From positions 10,862,488-10,926,487 of the forward strand of contig JABAKD010000020.1 in NCBI GenBank assembly GCA_012845835.1: a stretch of DNA of 64,000 bases, in the 5' to 3' direction. A model generated the notes under the pieces. That model searched no databases, was not told the DNA's origin, and was given only the letters and a program-made list of their open reading frames with translations. Of this stretch, positions 35,001 through 46,318 are shown one piece after another. The DNA is from Undaria pinnatifida (taxonomy: Eukaryota; Sar; Phaeophyceae; Laminariales; Alariaceae). Both the position numbers and the translations under genes were made by a program. Positions within the stretch are counted from its first letter, which is position 1. The number at the start of each line of letters is the position of its first letter.

Positions 35001-38000
35001 AAGCCGCCGAGACTGGCTCTATTTTGCGGGGTATGAGACGCTTCTGTCCCCGGGCAACCACACACTAGACGTATTTAAGCCTCGAGGTTAGGTCTTAAGT
35101 ACTTCCAACTGGAAGAGCTAGGCCATTCGATATTTCGACCTTAAACGCATAAAAAAAACACCAAATGTCTAAAACTCGAAATAGTGGTCTCTTTCAGTAC
35201 GCATAAAAAGAAAAGCCGAGGAAAGATCAAACTACTTGAAAATAGACTATGATATTTCTGCACTACTCCAGACGCAGATGGCAAGACGAGGATTTATGTC
35301 ATGAGTCAGCACATGAGTGGGTGGAAACTTCGAGAAAGACCCTCCCCTGCCCATGCTGTGCGAGCTTGAACAAACGGCCAAAACAAATAACTGGTGCCTG
35401 GCAAAAACATTGAGTGCTTCGTACTCCATACTCGCTTCATATGTAGGATACCTCGCAGGCGTCTGCCGCCTTCGGTGTGCCTCAGTGTGGCAGTCAGTAC
35501 AGCAGCACAGCAGGACTGGCCCTCAACCCGGTTCAATTTCCACCCTCGAAATGTAGGCATCCGTCTGATGTTTCCTCGAGCTTTTGTCGTCTGAAATGCT
35601 GTTGTTTGCTGGAAAATACTCGCAAAATTGCTTCAAATATGCACTTGGGCCAAAATGTGCCCAAGTGCATATTTTGGGAAAATCCACATCTCACCGTGGT
35701 CTGCCGTGGTCGTTAGGTCGATAAATTATACCTATTTTGTAGACATTTAAGACACGATAGGGCTTAATTTGGTTTAGAGCCTAAAATATAGGCATATCGT
35801 CAGGCTTAAATACGTCTACTACACACACGGTGGAACTTTAGTCCTCGCACGTACATCGGGGTGGCATCAAAATGTATTTGCGAGAGAATTTTCCCGCACT
35901 GCTAGACGCGGGCGCGGTGTATATGTACCCGCTGCAACGACGTGAACTATGTCATTACTGTGAGTTCTCCCTCACAATTGACACGGTGGTTACCATACAG
36001 CAGTAGCGAAACCTGTATAAAGAGATATAAAGTAGCAACACAACCCAAGCAAAAGTAACGATGTGCACACAACAGACCATATCGGCAACAAACATAGGTA
36101 TAAGCACGCGGGGAAAAATACTGGACACAGAAAACAAACAACAAATTGACACCAATGATTCCTCTAACAGCAGCGACAGCAGCAGTACAAACCCATCAGA
36201 CAGCGAAAATGATCAAGACAACAACAGCGGCAACAATAACAATTCTGGTCAATGGTCCATTATTCCCGAGATTGGTGATGGTGCATGTTTATTAAGATGT
36301 ATCTCGCGTCGTGTGCACAACAACCCAGCTTTACATCACATCGTCCGTGCACATATTATTGCCCACATCACAACCAATTTGTACACCGTTATCCCAGGAT
36401 CAGGTTTCAACACTTTCCACGACAGCATCTTAGCTGGAGCAAATCAAGGTCATGTAGATAAGAAAGAATCATTTGTCGGTGTAGACAATATATTTTTCTG
36501 AACGGAACTTTCACGACGCGTATGAAAATACGCGGAAGTGTGGTGAGCTAAAGCTTTATTTTTCCCCATCCGCCGGAGGATAAAAAAAAAAAAAAAAAAA
36601 AAAAGGAACAAACAACGCCAACGTGCCCGAAAAAGTTCCGTTTGTCTTGCAAAGTTCCGTCAGCAGCACCACCAGCAAGCAGCACGTAGTCCATAGACTC
36701 TAAGTTTACTGTGAGTTCTCCCTCACAATTGACACGGTGGTTACCATACAGCAGTAGCGAAACCTGTATAAAGAGATATAAAGTAGCAACACAACCCAAG
36801 CAAAAGTAACGATGTGCACACAACAGACCATATCGGCAACAAACATAGGTATAAGCGCGCGGGGAAAAATACTGGACACAGAAAACACACAACAAATTGA
36901 CACCAATGATTCCTCTAACAGCAGCGACAGCAGTACAAACCCATCAGACAGCGAAAATGATCAAGACAACAACAGCGGCAACAATAACAATTCTGGTCAA
37001 TGGTCCATTATTCCCGAGATTGGTGATGGTGCATGTTTATTAAGATGTATCTCGCGTCGTGTGCACAACAACCCAGCTTTACATCACATCGTCCGTGTGC
37101 ACATATTATTGCCCACATCACAACCAATTTGTACACCGTTATCCCAGGATCAGGTTTCAACACTTTCCACGACAGCATCTTAGCTGGAGCAAATCAAGAA
37201 CTTGTGGAAGTCGCTGGATCTCAACCTACTACATATTCGAGTGTTCAAGAGTATCTCCACTTTATGTCACAGCCTTACGCATATGCTACAAACGTAGAAT
37301 TAGTTGCTGCCACGCAGTTATACGGAGTGGACTTTCGAATAACTTATCACACCGAGCCTCAGCAATATCCCAACCCTCCTCCTCCAAAAGTCTGTGATAT
37401 CTTATTATATTTTCCACATTATTTCCACTACTACGCATCCCTCCGATATACACCTTCTGCATAAATACTTCATCATCATCAGTTAGTTGTAGTCATTCGA
37501 CTTGCGTCGCCCCCGGGAGGCACGTGTCCACCTCCCGAAGGGGAACCTTGTAGTCTATACGGAATGCCAGAGTCAACGGTTTTCAGGCGCAGGTCTATCT
37601 CATGAGGCTATTCTCTGCTTTCCGTGGTTTAGTACGGCATATTGGTACGTAGTATACAAGTTCCACGGGTACTAGATCGACAGTGCCAAGGTGGCAACAC
37701 TGCGTTGGCAGTGGGCAATGCCAGTCAGGCACGAGTTCACGCAGTATCCACTACAGTGGTTCGTCGTGCCGGCCAAGCTCCGTTTGTCATTTCTGCAAGC
37801 ATATCTGGGCTAAGGAGCCGCTTTTTCCTGAGCCCAACGCTATCATAGCCTGCGATAGTGCGCACTATATCTTTGAAAAATCTCCTCGATCGAGGAGTGC
37901 AGAATCAGCGCCCGGCCGAAAACTCGGTGACCGTGTCGCACCTTTAGTCTATACTTGAAAAAATGAAAAGAAAACACTTCAGTGAGCTGTGAGATTGATC

Positions 38001-41000
38001 AAAAAGGAATTTGATCAAAACTCAGCTTTGCAAGCTGCGTGTGATACTTCGATCGCGCGTGTTACGGGATGTGTATACCCTCGCGAAGGATACAGGTCGG
38101 GGACTCCCCTGCTAATGCCAGACTCAGCAGGACTAAGACGTTCAGCCTTGTTCTGCGCACGGAAGCTGTATAACCCACATAGAGGGGGACACAACCAGAT
38201 ATCTGTAGAATTCAGTATGCATTAAACAAATAATTGTCATATTGTGAGTTTCGTTTTGGCGTGGGCTACTTGGGTCTACGGGGGTTACCTTTGCTTGTGA
38301 TATTCGCCGATGACACGTGCCACGATGTGGGTACTGTATTATTTTAGTACCTTCATTTCGTAAAGGCTCCTCGGTTGATATACTCTGTATCTCACACACT
38401 TTCCGACTGTCACAAAAGTATAACCTAAGCCCGATACACAATTCCATAGGCTGGGTGCTGTAGGTATCTTACCAATCATGTCGTAAAATACACATTAATA
38501 CACGTTGAAGCCACATATTTTGGGTGAATCTACGTAGCTCCTCGCCTGATACGCCCCATCAGCGATACAGGTTTGGGCTCAAAACAAGGCTGCGGTATTT
38601 GGATCACTTGTTGTACGGCGAGTACGAGTGATGGCTCTCCTTGTTTGTTTAGTCTACAACCTTAAGACTTGCGTGTGCGTTTGGGTTTAGCGTATACATA
38701 CATCGCCGTCCCGGAATGGGATGTAACGCCGCGCCAACAAACAGGTTTTATTTTTTCATGTCTTTTTGAGCGAGACACAGGGCCATCGCGTCCGAGTCCG
38801 TAAACCCGGCAGTGAAAAGGCGGGTACAATACTGCAGCATAAAACAAATGCCATTGTACCGTAACCTTGACTAGTGCAATCCCAATCGCCGCATGGGTCC
38901 GGTGATTCTTGCCTTGCCGATCTCCATTGTGCGCCCCAGCTCAACCCTGCCAGGTCCTGAGGAGTGCTGAGCGCCCAAAGAGGCCACACCTCTTCGAAAC
39001 CAATAAGAAGAGCCTGATCTTTCAAAGACGATGCACGGCGACCAAAAAAACTTTAAGATCGAGCCTGAACGTGTCTGTACTTGGCAAGAGGGTTTTTCAC
39101 CGGCTGCTATGGTTGTAAATCGCTGTGACAAAGCTGATAGTATTAGAGGCGGCGACAAACGCGCTCAGATGCCGCATTGTTGGTGCGTATCCTAAGAACA
39201 CGCCTAGAAGATGTCTCCCAACGTTCAAAACCCGCTTTAGACTAATATATTTGCTGGTTGTGACTATGTAACCAACGACATTGTGTGACAAGAGTAGGAA
39301 TGTTACACGCTGAGATCACCGTGAAGTTGTATTATCTCGGCGCCTAACCTGCGTCTTACCTGTACTGCACACCCGAGAAACAGAACCGTCTTCACGTTTG
39401 GCGTGCTCAGCAATTCACCCGCTCCTCCACTCCCGATGCAATCTTCTTCGTCTCCTTCACCGTTCGGCACCAACTCACGACCACCGCTACCATCGCTTCT
39501 AGCTACCCTGCTCGCGACGTCGACTTCGACGTCGCCAATGTCTTCCACCTCGAGAGCAAGCAAGCCTGAACCGTCGTGTCCAGGTACTTTCTCCTCCTTA
39601 TCGTCCGTGACGTGTTGGGATATTTCTTCCCGCCCCCTCGCACCGTGGAGGGATAGTTCTTGCCGGTCACTGATAGTCCCTCCTCCTGGCCGTTGCCGTG
39701 CATCAGTTGGTATGCTAAGCTTCCAGTTGACGCATCTCTTCCTGTTGTGCCATTTACAAGCGTCTCCTCGGGAACGTGCTGGGCCGTCGTACTCCCGGTG
39801 TGACTGAACAGCGTAAAAACATCATCGCAAACGACCACGAGGTGTGTTAAAAGTAGGTTATGCCTGAAAAAACACGCCTGGTTATCTTTACGACTCCGTC
39901 TTTCCACCAAGTGGGGTAGGCATATGGTATTCACGCGTGCTATGCTACGATAAGCGCCTTGTGGTAGAACACCGCTCCTTCAGCGAGGAGCCTCACGATC
40001 TTTAGGTGCACCCCACCCCTGCCGTACTTTGTTTAGCTGGTAGTATCGTGGGTGCGTCACAGACTCAACGTGTCACCCGCCGTAGCGCCACATACGAAGG
40101 CGTTAAGCAGCACCAGGGTTTTTTCACCGGTCAGATCATTTCTCACGGGTCGGCTCGGGTCCAGGGTTACCCGACCCGGCCCGTGATATTTGATTGCCTC
40201 CTGACCCGACCCGACCGGACCCGACCCGATCCAACCTGACCTGTGAGATTTCGAACACCTCCTGACCTAAACCGACTCGACCGGCGAGGTTTTGAAAACC
40301 CCCTGACCTGTCAAAAGCCCTGAACAAATCTCCTGCTGCGACTGACAATGCTATTTGTGAGCGTTGGTAGTTCAACAGATAATAGGCATGAGTCAGGGCA
40401 GGGTCTCGACGACAACGTGGGAGGATTCGTCCAAAGCGAGCAGGGTAAAGGAGTGACAACTTTCGCTGGTGGCAAGGACCCCCGATATATATTGCATACA
40501 CCGTCGCTTCCACTCAGCTAGCATACAACAGGTAGGGCACAAACAGGTGTCAACGGTACAGCAGCAGGGAATCCCGACGTTATGGTCGACGATTTCTACC
40601 CCATTAATGTTTTTCGGAATTTGAAGGGACACGTCGAAAGGAAATGGCGAAAGTGACGATTGCAGTATCATTCATACGAAGCAGTCCGGGCTACTGGGGC
40701 ACAGTAGTCTAAGGGGCGTGTTCGAACTGAAAATTTAATGAGAAGCATGCTACGGTAGAGGTGCACCATTGTTTTTCTAATACTACCCCTCACTTTTGGA
40801 GCTTAAGACCTCTCCCAAAATACACGTTTGGACAAACAAAAAACGTCACCGGATGAATAATCCCATAAAAAAATGAAATTCCGACGAGTTTGGGTTAAGG
40901 AGCCCCGTTATTCAGAAACCGTTTGAGACCAAAACTGCTACCTTTACCGTATCACGCATCATGAGCCGCCGTACGACACGCTCGCAGCATACACACGGTA

Positions 41001-41995
41001 GTGCTACTCGTTCTGCTACACGTTATGTCTAGACGATTGAGAAGATCTGCGGCGGCTAGGCCATACAAGCATGTACCTGGGGGGGGGGTGTTCAACTGAC
41101 CCGTAGGCATACAGGTTCTTACTCGAAGCGTAAACACATACCGCACGCGGAGACCACTGGAGCTGCACCGAGTATGCGTGCATGATAACTCTTTGTTCGT
41201 TGTCGAGCTGGATCCATCTACCAAGCCGGGAGCAAGACGATGTCGGCCTGCAGGTGCGGGTGTGTGTTGTGCTCGGAGAGCCGCGAGACACTACAGATTG
41301 CAATCGAGGACTCGTCGCTTTCCTCGTTTTCCTTGTTTTGCGTTGCATCCCAAAAAGAAAGTTTAACCGCACCGGTACAGTCCCGCCAGTGACGCGTGCA
41401 ACTGCAGGGGTTCGCAGCAACTTGTGGCCAAATATTTTCTGACTTCTACCAAAATAACATAATCATGATAACATACCCAATATCATTAGATTTCTACGTT
41501 AGCCTTTTTGCTCATCCGATCTATAGTCTTCGCACTTTTTCTTCCTCTCCCTCCATCCCTAGACATAATTTCAGATCCAGAGTCACTGAGCAGGCTCTTC
41601 TCCCCCGTTACCACTCTACCAGTCGTTGTATAGTTAGTATAATTAGCTTTTTTAAGTTTGGAATGTTCATAGGATTGCTCTTCCGTACTTTAACAACATT
41701 CATTTCTGGGTTAGACTTACGTGGAGCTCCTGAAGTAACCATCCTCGTCAAAATCAGGTGCACCCTACCGCGTGGCATGCGTCCAATATGCCCATGTGCT
41801 CTCTCACCCGCTCAGTCAGTTCCTGTCTGACACCCTGCTCTTCGAAGCTTCTTGTCTCCGGAACGTACACTACCACAAGCGCTAGTAATGCAAGCGCGAA
41901 AAGTGCCCCCACCAAATTCGGGAGCAGAAACGGGTACCACCACGGGGCGTTTTGATATACGGTACATTCGCGCGAGAAGAGTTACCGTTAGTTGG
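32093..41995 (-). CDS. MFS transporter, partial model interrupted by repeats
   Basis: A 12-helix major facilitator superfamily permease would move small solutes across a membrane; the substrate is not evident. Exons on the - strand: about 41995-41780 (TM5-6: YPFLLPNLVGALFALALL...YVPETR), about 39680-39360 (acidic loop then STPNVKTVLFLGCAVQ), 39013-38913 (LLIGFEEVWPLWALSTP, TM7), 34730-34554 (FFVFSRVVRVLG, TM8-10), 33999-33721 (RGKVG...SLGRFLGP...FAWSI, TM10-12), and tail candidates 32411-32337 and 32248-32093. The 39360/39013, 34554/33999 and tail junctions agree in phase (0). The motifs fit Tet/ZIFL-like MFS proteins. TM1-4 was not found, and a small piece between TM7 and TM8 is missing. The TM7 exon is 101 nt where 102 is needed and has a GC donor. 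The gene may be a pseudogene. Confidence 0.6.
32648..32677. repeat. (CACCAT)n microsatellite
   Basis: Five uninterrupted ATCACC-type hexamers in non-coding sequence between exons of the MFS gene. Confidence 0.95.
34046..34185. repeat. GTGTGGGT-type minisatellite
   Basis: A degenerate run of GTGTGGGTGT, GTATGGGT and GTGGGTGGGG units. On the - strand it gives a C/A-rich tract immediately before the exon starting at 33999, where it could act as an unusual polypyrimidine region. Confidence 0.9.
35635..35674. repeat. Perfect 16-bp hairpin with 8-nt loop
   Basis: The arms AAATATGCACTTGGGC (35635-35650) and GCCCAAGTGCATATTT (35659-35674) are perfect complements around CAAAATGT. It lies in the large MFS intron about 300 bp upstream of the OTU gene. 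Confidence 0.95.
35955..36493 (+). CDS. OTU-type cysteine protease gene, first (5') copy
   Basis: OTU proteases remove ubiquitin or ubiquitin-like modifiers. The ATG at 36061 opens a frame with a Ser/Asn-rich N-terminus (about residues 34-63) and the OTU catalytic loop GDGACLLRCIS, with likely catalytic Cys76 and Asp73, then HIVRAHIIAHI and GFNTFHDSILAGAN. After 36448 the sequence leaves the homologous copy and reads a short unrelated tail to a stop near 36499. The switch point reads CAAG|GTCATG, a usable 5' splice site. A TATA-like AGAGATATAAAG lies at about 36020, 40 bp upstream of the start. The segment 35955-36448 is repeated at 36706-37198. It lies antisense within an MFS-gene intron. 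The OTU assignment is good; whether it is expressed is unknown. Confidence 0.75.
36582..36604. repeat. A23 run between the two OTU copies
   Basis: A homopolymer of about 23 adenines inside the 257-bp spacer between the duplicated OTU segments. It may be the tail of a small retrocopy or simple slippage. No matching target-site duplication is visible. Confidence 0.85.
36706..37464 (+). CDS. OTU-type cysteine protease, second copy with frameshift and full C-terminus
   Basis: This repeats the first copy almost exactly: promoter-like segment, ATG at 36812 and GDGACLLRCIS. It lacks one AGC codon and carries an extra TG just after HHIVR, at about 37098, which shifts the frame. The rest of the OTU domain continues in the other frame to a stop at 37462-37464: QEYLHFMSQPYAYATNVELV (the usual Tyr/Trp-Ala and E-L-x-A-A block), VDFRI, and HYYASLRY near the end, where the catalytic His is expected. 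Read alone, this copy is broken. Joined by splicing to the first copy (36449-37198 removed as a GT-AG intron) the downstream part would be in frame. That junction is inference. Confidence 0.7.
37970..38230. repeat. Dispersed repeat family B, copy 2
   Basis: It matches 10085-10330: TTTGATCAAAACTCAGCTTTGC, AAGCTGCGTGTGATACTTCG, ATCGCGCGTGTTACGG, GGTCGGGGACTCCCCTG, GAGGGGGACACA and the ending near ATGCAT. It lies in the MFS intron downstream of the OTU locus. Confidence 0.75.
40111..40322. mobile_element. GACCC-type element, copy 3, with both inverted ends
   Basis: The left end, CAGGGTTTTTTCACCGGTCA, is an imperfect inverted match of the right end, TGACCTGTCAAAAGCCCTG. Between them are GACCC units in the same ATTTTGAAA-CCTCCTGACCC context as in the copies at 12.4 and 13.5 kb. 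This copy shows the family has about 20-bp terminal inverted repeats and no coding capacity. The flanks do not show a clear target-site duplication. It lies in an MFS intron. Confidence 0.7.
40330..41770. other. Intron-like sequence; no feature recognised
   Basis: This is the presumed MFS intron between the TM5-6 exon and the loop exon, upstream (- strand) of the GACCC element. I see no repeat or frame that I can support. Confidence 0.35.
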
Positions 41996-42800
41996 CGTGA
42001 CGAGGATCGAGGAATATGGAACATTATGCCATATTTACCGCAGGAAGATGAGCGAGGCACTGCTGTGTTTCCATCTTGCACCTCGTTGTTGAAGTTCAAA
42101 CTTTAAACAAAACTCTTGATGAAACAAGGCAACTACAGTTACCGACGTAAAAATGGCATATCTTGCCCAAGAGCGCATACACGCAGAATATTTGGAACGG
42201 GAGGTTTTTATAGGAATCGCCGCGGCTTGCTTGATATGGAAGCGACCCGACTTTACTCGGCAAAAATAAGCCTGCTATGCTAGGGAAGCGACGCAATTTA
42301 CTCGCCAATCAAATCAGTATCCACGAACACAGACAATTCTACCGGTGTTTGGAGTGTGACCCGGGAAACCCTTTTCGGAATAGAGACCTTGATGTTAATC
42401 GAGGCGACCTGGAAAGACACACTGCTATACGCTATGTACTCCTATCGTCGTCGTGGATCCTCCATTCTTTCTCCACGCACGCCTTACACAGCCAGCCGGT
42501 CGATGAAGGTTCTCCCGCTTGAACGACAGTGACCTGCTGCAAACTGGTGGTCATTTCAAGCCCTCCAGCTTGAGAATCTGCCAAGTTGGTGCCGAGAAAA
42601 GTGCTTGCCACTCACGTCTCCTAGTTTGAGCATTTTTTTTCATGATTTGTTTGTGTTGCTTTTTCTAAAATTGTTCGAAATACAACGTGGATAGAATTGG
42701 CTCAATTTTTCTGGGCATGTACATCTTGGGACGAGGAGTAGGGACATATGCGTTTCATTTCATGGGTCAATTTCGTTCGAAAGTTATGGATGAATTCCTG

Positions 42801-42822
42801 ATATATATATATATATATATAT
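42801..42822. repeat. (AT)11 microsatellite
   Basis: An uninterrupted AT run in non-coding sequence. The surrounding 42.1-43.3 kb shows no gene that I can support; the TM1-4 exons of the MFS gene might be expected here but were not found. Confidence 0.95.
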
Positions 42823-43312
42823 AAATTTGTATGCAGAGGTACTTCGGTGGAAACTTGGCCACGCACCTCTTAACTTTTGAAGTTAGGACCTGAAATTTTG
42901 ACACGTACGTGATTTGAATCAAGCTGAAAAAAAAAGTGAATGAATGTGAGATGCAAAAAAAGAAAAAAAACGATACACTTTTCCCCGCCTCAAGCTTCAT
43001 TCAGCAGAAATTTTGATATTTCGGCTAATCAGATGTTAAAAAATGTCATTATTAGACTAGTTTTAATGCCTTTAAGCGACACGACATAATCTGCTACGTA
43101 GCGACAACGTCATCTTCCCGATACCAACTGTCAGGCGGGTGATACCGTAGTGTCGTAAAACCAAAATTTTACCGAGGATCCGCCCTATCCACCCGTTAGG
43201 GAGCTCTACACTTCATTCAAAACTAGCATTCGAGATAGATTATGACAAGTTCCACGTCATAGGGATAAAATAATCGACAATAATAATAAATGTAGACCAC
43301 AAAAGATACAAT

Positions 43313-43338
43313 AGCTGTCGCTAAAACGAGCGACAGCT
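43313..43338 (-). terminator. Perfect 10-bp hairpin downstream of the helicase remnant
   Basis: The arms AGCTGTCGCT (43313-43322) and AGCGACAGCT (43329-43338) pair perfectly around a 6-nt loop. The hairpin lies about 100 bp beyond the stop codon of the PIF1-like remnant. Helitrons carry a terminal hairpin near their 3' end, so this may mark that end; I do not see a clear CTRR after it. Confidence 0.5.
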
Positions 43339-43439
43339 GATAGATGTAACTGTCGTCAGACGTGTGCGCGTGTGATTGCGAGGGGCACCACAGGTGGAAT
43401 AGAGCCGATGTGACGTTTGTTATATTGCAATTGATGTGG

Positions 43440-44105
43440 TCAATAGTTGGCCGCGACGGCGTTGAAGGCGCCCATGCCTGTGTACCTACCCCGCGTGCTT
43501 TGTGCTAAGTCCACCAGCCTAACCTCTTCCCACAACCTAGCCTTCATGGTGTCGGAGTTTCCAAGCTTGCCTATCCTGTCGAAACTCATTGGCTCTACCA
43601 TGAGGTCCGCTAGTCTTTTAGCCCTACTGAGACAGACGAAAGTAAGTCCGGTGCAGGCCTCCTTCGGCCCCAAGTCTATGACGGCCTTCTCTATCGTCTG
43701 CCCCTGTGGTTTGTGCATAGTGATGGCCCAGCAGAGCCTCAACGGCAGTTGCGTCCTGACCTGCGTTACCCCGTCCTGCCAAGTAGTGTCTACGGGAGAA
43801 ATCGGCACACACCCTCTGTATCTCTCCTGAGACGACCATTCCCCCCCCTGAGTACCCCCTGAACTTGACGACAACGTAAAGGGGGAGGTTCGGCGGGGGC
43901 GCGTCGTCTGCAAACACCAACTCGACGACTTGGCCTCGAATGCCGTTCACGAGTCCAACTTGTTGGTACAGGTTCTTCGTGAGCATGACCTTGGCTCCCT
44001 TAGCTAGGTAGAGGTCCCTCCCAAGCCCCTCCGCCGTGTCTGTTGTCGCCCTTCTGGCGTTGGCGCACGGACCGAGTTTGGGTCAATCGCCCCCAACGGA
44101 CGTCT
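43440..44105 (-). pseudogene. PIF1-like helicase C-terminal remnant (Helitron-type)
   Basis: The - strand reads ATTDTAEGLGRDLYLAKGAK, then VMLTKNLYQQVGLVNGIRGQ and VVVKFRGYSG in one frame. After a frame change it reads RLCWAITMHKPQGQTIEKAVIDLG and GLTFVCLSRAKRLADL, ending at a stop at 43440. These are the last conserved motifs (V and VI) of PIF1-family helicases, in the order seen in PIF1 and in Helitron RepHel proteins. The Walker A and B motifs and any Rep domain are absent. The frameshift near 43.83 kb and the missing N-terminus make it a relic. A Helitron origin is favoured because the host PIF1 gene would have introns and flanking exons, but this is inference. Confidence 0.75.
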
Positions 44106-44548
44106 CTCCATGATGACCTAATCTCACCACGAGACAGCAGTAGATACACTCCGCGGACACACCCCTAGCGGGCACATACTCTCCATGTCCGCTCTCCGCT
44201 GGCCACTATTGTCGCCCGCTGTGCCCGTTGTCTGTGTGCTGCCCGCTGTGTGAGCGCTGTGTGCCGGCTGTGTGAGCGGTGTGTGCTGCTGTTTTTGCCC
44301 GTGTGGTCTGCTGTGTGTTGTGTGTGTTTTGTTGCTCCGTGGTGGTCTACCTACACCTGCAGTCTAAAATCAAATGATCCCACACTAAAATCAACTTTAG
44401 TCAAAGACGCGCACGCAAACTATTTTTTTTTCATGGGAGCCTATATTGCGAGGCCCAGGTGTAGATTAGAAACTCGCTTCGCTCGAATAAATGGTATATT
44501 CCAATACTATTGGGTAGGTCCTCAGTTGAGGAGCCCTGTCAGTCAGGT
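44106..44548. other. No gene recognised; GTGTGCTGCCCGCTGTG-type low complexity
   Basis: The 44.2-44.34 kb part has imprecise short repeats of GCTGTGTG. Nothing else is supportable. Confidence 0.4.
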
Positions 44549-44889
44549 ATATATATCGCCCTGATGGCGTATCAGGTTATCCTCGAGCCTGGTATAGGTC
44601 AGTTTCTTGAGTCCGAGCCCCGCCGAGTGCATATACTCGTATAAACTCGTTGGGATTTTTTCTTGTTCACAAATTGACTTACTTGCGGAAAGCGCGAGAG
44701 CGTGAGTTAGCAACAACACTCGATGAAAAATCGACGAGCAGTGGGATTGCTGAACCCTATGCGCGATAAAATTTGTAGGCAAAAACCGGGGGGGAGAAAG
44801 GGACGACACCTACCTGTGACCACGGCTTGTCCAGAACCTGGAAAGTAGAAGTGTGAGAAAAATGTATAGTATATAAATATATATCGCCC
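44549..44889 (+). mobile_element. tRNA-derived SINE, copy 2, with 13-bp target-site duplication
   Basis: The body 44562-44876 is flanked by ATATATATCGCCC at 44549-44561 and again at 44877-44889, a perfect 13-bp duplication, as expected of LINE-dependent insertion. The head, GATGGCGTATCAGG, and the B-box position (AGTCCGAGCCC, one change from the first copy) match the SINE at 6856. The tail is A-rich rather than pure A. Confidence 0.9.
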
Positions 44890-46318
44890 AAACGGGCTAC
44901 CCTTGTCGTAGCACGCAACGTCAACCGGAACAACACCTCAATGCGATGGTGGAGGCCAGCCGCGTGAGGGGGTGAGAGCAACGGTAGTAGGGGCGCACGT
45001 AGTGTTTCTGAGGCTCCTAACTTGAGTGGAGCTCGATTCGTCTCCACAAAATTATCTCTGAGAAAACTTCACCGCGCAACCCGATGTGCAATCCCAACGG
45101 CCTATGTACTGTAGGTACACAAAACAAAAAATACTGTAAATACACTGACACAACTTGTTGCAACGATACTGATTGGGTAGTTTCTCGGCCGAGGACTCCC
45201 CGTCAGTCAAAACATGTTTTTGACCGAAAAGCGCTAACCCTACCATAGCACGCGTCAGGTGTCATCCTTTCGTGGAGAATGGCTAGCCGACCAGCCACGT
45301 GAGGGATCAGCGGACCATTGGTAAATTTGAACGCTCGGCAATGAACCCCCGCTCCTTCATCAATACTGCTAGTAGGCATTCATTTCCCCGCCTCTTCCTT
45401 TTTGCTTCCCATTCCTCTTTTCTGTGGTTATCCTCGAGCTAGGGGGGATGTTGTAGCACGGGGCATCGGAAAAATGGAGGATCTGTGTACCACCAGAATA
45501 CCCGTTTGGCACCGACGCCCACATGCGTCGGGATGGGGGGGCGTGGCAGTGATGAGGAGCCGAGAAAGAACGAAGGGAAGGTTGGATGGAAGGCGCTTGA
45601 TGTTACCGGGCGGTGACCGGGATGCCCGTTTTGCGCCAACGATATTTGTGCGTCGGGCAGGGGGGGTGCTTCAATAGCCTGCGCCAGAACGTACTACTGT
45701 ACGATGATGTGTGGTGACTGATCAAGCAAGTACAAAACGGGGGGCTTATCGTGTAAGCTCGGATCGTGCTGTCGGAAGGCTCTCTGTCGTGACGCTGGAG
45801 GCTTAGATGACGTGTTGCCGAGATGAGAATGCCTTCATATGCCATGGAAATCATCACACCCGAAACACATAAACACCTGGTTTTGCTATTAACCCCCCCT
45901 AACAAGGAATATCAAGGTCATACCGCCATGACCAGTGCAAATCAAAAGGCCCCTCAGTCATGTGTACTCCTGTCGTGCATGTGCGTCGCCACTCAACGCG
46001 CTTGATCACCTCGTTAATCAAACGTGCTGCCTATTCCAAAATTGGAATCGAGAACCGAAGTATCCGATGGTCTGAGGTTACTACAGCCTGGCAAATGCCC
46101 CATTGCTCTATCCTAGCTGAAGCAGCCAATGTGAAAGAGCCCCGGGCGTGGGAATCGGGGCCCCAACGGCTCCTAAAAGCCAGACTTGGTTTATGCCCCA
46201 CCCCTCGTCCCGGCATTGTCAGGATGCGGGATTCTATGGTTCCACGGACTGCAATCATGCGTGATACGATGATAACAGCCCCCCTCCTTCGTCACTGCAC
46301 GTATCCACTCCCAGGTTT
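44890..46318. other. No gene firmly recognised
   Basis: A partial internal similarity (GTAGCACGCAACGTC with a later CAGCCGCGTGAGGG near 44.91-44.97, compared with ATAGCACGCGTCAGG and CAGCCACGTGAGGG near 45.25-45.30) suggests an old repeat. On the - strand near 46.15 kb a short frame, VWLLGAVGAPIPTPGALSHW, might be another MFS helix, but stops follow at once. Confidence 0.25.

Noticed and set aside
44549-44889. A functional tRNA gene at the SINE head
   Set aside because: There is no full cloverleaf, the B box is mutated in this copy and the body continues for 250 bp to a tail.
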